DNA of 64,000 nucleotides from Marchantia polymorpha subsp. ruderalis (Eukaryota > Streptophyta > Marchantiopsida > Marchantiales > Marchantiaceae). The notes beneath the pieces are model-generated. The model did not search any database. It had not been told where the DNA came from and saw nothing but the letters and a program-made list of their open reading frames with translations. Made by a program: the position numbers and the translations under genes. This document shows, in pieces, positions 60,033-64,000 of the stretch (positions within the stretch are counted from its first letter, which is position 1; each line of letters opens with the position of its first letter). The stretch lies in NCBI GenBank assembly GCA_037833965.1, contig AP031352.1:29018501-29082500 (forward strand), given 5' to 3'.

Positions 60033-63000
60033 ATGACCTTCGACCGGGCGGCGGAGAACGTCCCATTCTTGAATTCGCGATTCCAATCTCTTGTGCGCGC
60101 CGCGCGCATCCATCTGCTGGCTGCGGAACATTCTCGACGTCGTCGCACAGGAGATTTCTTGTTGATTGAGGGAGAAGTGAGTGCGCGTGATTTGGAATTG
60201 AGAGCGATTAGAGTTTGCCGAGAGAGAAAGAAACGCGGACAGTGCGGAAGTAGAATGAGCGGGCGAGCGAACCCCAGGAACGCAATGACGAGACCGAGCA
60301 GATTGCGGATGGTGCCACTTCGCCTGCCGCAGAACGGGCTGCGCGCTTTCGAAGAGCGCTTAATAGCAAGAAAGCTCGATTTCTTGCTATGGGGATGGAA
60401 TTACATCTGTGCGAATATGGTGCGCGAGTGGCTAGAGCCACAGGGACCACCCTCGCGCGGATTGCGTCCGCATGTTGATCGGTGGACAGTCCAAGATTGG
60501 GCGCAGGCGTTGGGAAGATGTGCTGGCATGCCAGGGCATCTCCTTTTCGACAGTGAGAGCATCAAGGTGACCAAGCAAGAAGAGGCGCAATTTGTGGAGC
60601 TGTTCAAGACCGGGAGGTCTACCAAGAATGGGTACAGGACCCGTGATTACAAGGATCGATTTCGCCGGACTTTGTCCGCGGCGCTGATGCAATTACTGCA
60701 GCCGCACCGCGCCTGCTACATCACATTGTGGCAGGTCTCTTTTGTGGAGTGCGTCATCGAGGGAACTCCAATTCACTGGGCGAGCATCCTGCACAGGGTG
60801 ATGCGACAGCACGCGTTTGAGGAGAAGGGGGGAACTCTAAACCATCTTTCTCCTTTCCTCATCAATTTTTATCGACAGCGGAATTGTTTGACAGCGGCGG
60901 AGCTTGAACATTTTCCGCCATTGTCCATCGACCATCCCGGGAAGTATGTGCGGGAGAACGAGGTCGATACTGACGCAGAGGAGTCCCCGACTTCTACCCC
61001 ATCAAGACGGAGAGACGAAGGGAGACACACCCCTGCAGCGCGAGTGCCGCGGAAGCGGCGATGGAGGGAAGAGTCCGAAGAGGAGCAGCATCAAGAACTC
61101 TCTGCTCCCATTCGACCGCGGCCGCTGTGCGAGCCATACAGCCGGCCGAAGCAGAAGGCACGCAGACTGGTGTTGCCAGCTGACAGTGCAGACACGGCGA
61201 CGATTGCGACGGAGATAGGAAGTGCGTCGCCAGAGAGGCGAGAGGAAGCGCGGACGACCGCAGGAGCAGCGGGCCACGCTGCAACCTCGTCGGGAGAGAG
61301 GCCGCCTACGGGCCAAGGGCCTCCGGAGTTACCACGTGCGATGCGGACAGAGGTTCCGTTTGCGCACAGGCGAACCTCCGCGGACGGACGAGCCTCCGCG
61401 GACCGGCGAACACAAGTGGACGTGGATTTACGCTTACGCGTGGGAAGGAGCAGTCCGCCTGTGCACAGAACACCTCCGCACGTGCCGCCTGTGCACAGGC
61501 AAGAATCACCCCCGTTCCAACGCAGGAAGGGGAAGGAGCCGGCGGAAGAACCGCCCACGAGACACCGGCCCTCGGGGCCAGACCCTCCGGCGCACCACGC
61601 GCCGCAATTCGCGCCTTCGGCGCCAGGGCCTTCGAGCCGAGGGGACACGAGCAGAGAGCGTGCGGAGGCCGCACCATCGGCGGGAAGTCCGCCGATAGAT
61701 GCGCCTTCGGCGGTAGGGCCTATAGGCCAAGGAACATCGGGCGTGCGGCCCCCGGCCATGTCGCCTTCGGCGATAGATGTCCGCGGCGCTACGCCTGCGA
61801 CGGACAAGGCGCCGGCAAATGCGCCTGCGCACGGGCCGGGCACAGCCCCCACGGACCGATCGAGGGAGCAGCAGACGATGGAGCGGAGTGACTGTCCGCG
61901 GGATGAAATCTCGATGCGCGACGCGCAATCCAACCCCGCGCAGCCACCCTCCGCTCAATCGCCTTCGGCGACGGACGACGGCGACAGAGAGAATGCGATA
62001 GACCATCAACAAGCGAGAGACGGAAATGCCGCACAGGTACATTCGCCTTCCGCCTTAGACATTTTGGCAACGAGCAGCGAGGCTGCAGCCGTGCCTTCGC
62101 AGGCAGCACACGTCGAGGACGTGCAGCCCCACTCGGGGCAGTCGCCGACACAATCAATGGCGACTGAAATTCTCCACTCGGATGATGACGACGGAGGCTC
62201 CACGGAAGAAATGTCAGGAGCAGAAGACACCGAGGAGGAGGAGGAGGAAATTGTTGGAGCGCCGGCGGCGGCGCTCTCTGAGCAGGTGATTCCGTTGCTG
62301 CGGTACTTGGATCGCAAGGTCGATAAATACGCCGACCCACTCCAGCCGGGATCTTACATCGAGTTAGTGCGCAGGCGGACTCGCACTAAAGTCCACACCA
62401 GCAAGCTATTAGCTAGAGTGGACCAGGAGTTGAGGGACTTGAAGGAGAAGCATGAGTGCTTGTGGGGTCAGTACAAGCTTAATCAGAAATTCTACAAGCA
62501 CTCCGAGAAGATGAAGGATGAGAAACTGGGCGAGCTCACCAAGGAGCAGGTGAAGGTCAAGGAAGCACTCGATTCTGAGCAGGCCCAGAATCGGATTTTG
62601 TCAGAGGAGCTCGTGCGACAGACGCGGTTGTTGGAACAATGTCAGCTCGCACGGCAGGCGGATGAAGAATTAATCCGCAGTTTGCAGTCAGAGTGTGGCG
62701 AATTGAGGGCGCAACGTGCTGAAGCCGAATCGCAATTAGTGACGATTGAAGAGGATCGCACGAAGGTGGAGACGGCGAGGCGAGTCGCCCACTGTCTCAA
62801 GGGCTACGCCCACTGGGAAGTGAAGGCGCAGGAGAAACTCACACTGCGTGAGTTTGAATTGCGCGCAGCCGGGTTGTTGTCAGGCGACAGTAGGAGTCGG
62901 CGGAAGGTAGCGAAGAAGCTCGAGGCCTTTCTGTCGAAGGCACAGGATACCATGTCCGCCCTCGAGGGGGAGGTGTCCGCGGCGTTGCAGCGTTTGGGAC

Positions 63001-63119
63001 TGCGCAGTCGAGCGGAAGAGTGGCAGGGTAGGGAGTTAGTGCGCGGCAGTCGGCCGCGCAGGAGACGCAGTACAGGTTCCGCGGAGTGTAGTGTAGCGTG
63101 GTTCCGTGCAGGCGTGTAG
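60033..63119 (+). CDS. Intact 1028-aa element protein of unknown family
   Basis: The ATG at 60033 has the same context in C1, C3, B and D, supporting it as the true start. Residues about 90-300 form a conserved globular domain (LRMVPLRLPQNG, WGWNYIC, DYKDRFRRTL, LQPHRACYITLWQV, IHWASILHRVMRQHA, LSPFLINFYR). Residues about 305-725 are disordered, rich in Pro, Arg and Ser, with basic clusters (PRKRRW, SRPKQKARR) that could be nuclear localisation signals. A Glu-rich acidic patch lies near 730. Residues about 755-1000 form a coiled coil ending in an Arg-rich tail. No DDE triad, zinc knuckle, protease or polymerase motif is seen. A Gag-like or transposition-accessory protein, or a novel transposase, are possible readings. 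The N-terminal domain vaguely recalls plant transposon-protein domains, but I cannot confirm that. Confidence 0.8.
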   Translation: MTFDRAAENVPFLNSRFQSLVRAARIHLLAAEHSRRRRTGDFLLIEGEVSARDLELRAIRVCRERKKRGQCGSRMSGRANPRNAMTRPSRLRMVPLRLPQNGLRAFEERLIARKLDFLLWGWNYICANMVREWLEPQGPPSRGLRPHVDRWTVQDWAQALGRCAGMPGHLLFDSESIKVTKQEEAQFVELFKTGRSTKNGYRTRDYKDRFRRTLSAALMQLLQPHRACYITLWQVSFVECVIEGTPIHWASILHRVMRQHAFEEKGGTLNHLSPFLINFYRQRNCLTAAELEHFPPLSIDHPGKYVRENEVDTDAEESPTSTPSRRRDEGRHTPAARVPRKRRWREESEEEQHQELSAPIRPRPLCEPYSRPKQKARRLVLPADSADTATIATEIGSASPERREEARTTAGAAGHAATSSGERPPTGQGPPELPRAMRTEVPFAHRRTSADGRASADRRTQVDVDLRLRVGRSSPPVHRTPPHVPPVHRQESPPFQRRKGKEPAEEPPTRHRPSGPDPPAHHAPQFAPSAPGPSSRGDTSRERAEAAPSAGSPPIDAPSAVGPIGQGTSGVRPPAMSPSAIDVRGATPATDKAPANAPAHGPGTAPTDRSREQQTMERSDCPRDEISMRDAQSNPAQPPSAQSPSATDDGDRENAIDHQQARDGNAAQVHSPSALDILATSSEAAAVPSQAAHVEDVQPHSGQSPTQSMATEILHSDDDDGGSTEEMSGAEDTEEEEEEIVGAPAAALSEQVIPLLRYLDRKVDKYADPLQPGSYIELVRRRTRTKVHTSKLLARVDQELRDLKEKHECLWGQYKLNQKFYKHSEKMKDEKLGELTKEQVKVKEALDSEQAQNRILSEELVRQTRLLEQCQLARQADEELIRSLQSECGELRAQRAEAESQLVTIEEDRTKVETARRVAHCLKGYAHWEVKAQEKLTLREFELRAAGLLSGDSRSRRKVAKKLEAFLSKAQDTMSALEGEVSAALQRLGLRSRAEEWQGRELVRGSRPRRRRSTGSAECSVAWFRAGV

Positions 63120-63167
63120 CGTAGTGCAGTGTAGTGTTTGGTAGGACTTAGAAGGTATAAAATAGTT

Positions 63168-63184
63168 CCAGGCGTTTTGCCTGG
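63168..63184 (+). other. Covarying hairpin, copy E
   Basis: CCAGGC / GCCTGG stem with loop GTTTT, 48 nt after the ORF stop and just downstream of TATAAAATAG at 63156. Same variant as copy A. Confidence 0.7.
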
Positions 63185-64000
63185 GGTTCTTTCCCAAACT
63201 CAGAAGTATAGATCAGGAACCCATTTCCTTTGCGTGTTTGTGTCCTTGAGTTCTGTCACCACGCAGGAGGAGTTACAACTTAGCGTTCCGCATTTTGTAG
63301 CTGAAGGCCTTCGGCCGAATGTTCAGAGCTAGTACATTGGTTAGAGACTTGAGTAGTTCGGATCTGCACCTGCGGGTGACTGCCGATGCTCAGAGCCAGT
63401 GACTAGTTAGATACTTGAACAGTTTCGCCCCTACACCTTCGAGTGTTTCTTTCTGATTGTACTCCTTGGGATTTTTCCCCTGAATGCCAAAGTGAAGTTT
63501 TGCTACTTCGTGTAAGCCTTGGTTGTAAATTCAGGTTACGCTGCAGCAGGTGCCTTGAGGGTAACCCCTGTAGTATTTCTGGGAATGACAAGTGCCTGAG
63601 AATTCAAACTCTTCAATAGACTGTTGTTGTGTTACTGGAATGTTTCACAGTGAGTCCTTCAGTGCGGACCTGTGTTCTCTGCGCGTTTTGTGAGTTGAGA
63701 GTGTTGTTCACCGCGTAGGAGGGACTTCGATCCGAAGTAGGTAGTCCAAACCGGGTTTCCTACACTAGCAGCAAGCTAGTGGAAGCGTTGTAAAAGCCGG
63801 AGTTGGAAGTCACTGCCCGCAGCTTTGCCGAGTGTGCTCGTGAGAGACCTTCCCCCTGAAATCTTGAAGTAGAGGTCCTAACGGATCTCTGGGTTGTGTT
63901 TCTGTAGTTTCAGGTGTGTGTGTGTGTGTGTGTTACGCTGCACTGTGCGACCTCCGAGTGCGCTCCGAGTGGACACTTGCAGTATTTCTGGGAGTGACAG

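Larger units (their letters stand above)
58788..64000 (+). mobile_element. TIR element copy E, apparently intact (3' end outside window)
   Basis: Starts TGTGGTACCCCACT at 58788 inside the 3' region of copy D. Leader 58788-60032, intact ORF 60033-63119, and 3' region from 63120 to the window end, about 115 bp short of the expected terminus by comparison with A and C3. Its high similarity to copy A and intact frame suggest recent activity. Confidence 0.85.

Overview
The window looks like nuclear DNA of a land plant, most likely a bryophyte and possibly a liverwort. The evidence is an intron-containing plastid stearoyl-ACP desaturase, an intron-containing class III (secretory plant) peroxidase, a decayed Ty1/copia element, and a large amount of nested transposon DNA. 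The species assignment is an inference from gene content and style; no rRNA, tRNA or organellar marker was seen.

Two blocks, about 1-19.37 kb and 53.85-64 kb, are built almost entirely from nested copies of one transposable-element family. A full-length copy (C3, 10251-15503) is 5253 bp. It starts TGTGGTACCCCACT and ends in the near-complement (AGTGGATTATTACA). Between these 14-bp terminal inverted repeats lie a ~1.2 kb leader packed with short GC-rich palindromes, one ORF of about 1,000 codons, and a ~1 kb 3' region. The boundaries are confirmed because C3 and the ORF-less derivative F interrupt another copy (G), and G's sequence resumes on the far side of each. F is flanked by a perfect 5-bp GCGCG duplication. 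The ORF product has a conserved globular N-terminal domain, a long disordered Pro/Arg/Ser-rich middle, an acidic patch and a C-terminal coiled coil. I see no transposase (DDE), integrase, reverse transcriptase, RNase H or protease signature. Copy E (58788 to beyond the window end) keeps an uninterrupted 1028-aa ORF and is the best candidate for an intact member. Copies A, B, C1, C3, D and G carry nonsense mutations, frameshifts or deletions, several of them CGA to TGA. A 6-bp hairpin about 50 nt after the stop codon shows compensatory base changes between copies, so it is probably under structural constraint.

The middle (19.4-53.8 kb) holds the host genes: a stearoyl-ACP desaturase (three exons, 37610-39708) downstream of a GC-rich, G-quadruplex-prone upstream region, and a class III peroxidase (four exons, 51268-52782). 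Between 19.6 and 24.4 kb there are gene-like minus-strand segments that I cannot name, one clearly broken by a stop codon. Two very AT-rich stretches (about 26.5-31 kb and 44.4-50.4 kb) look like old decayed repeats. The second contains recognisable copia reverse transcriptase and RNase H remnants at 49.3-50.3 kb. Several isolated near-perfect or perfect palindromes of 28-47 bp are scattered through the single-copy DNA.
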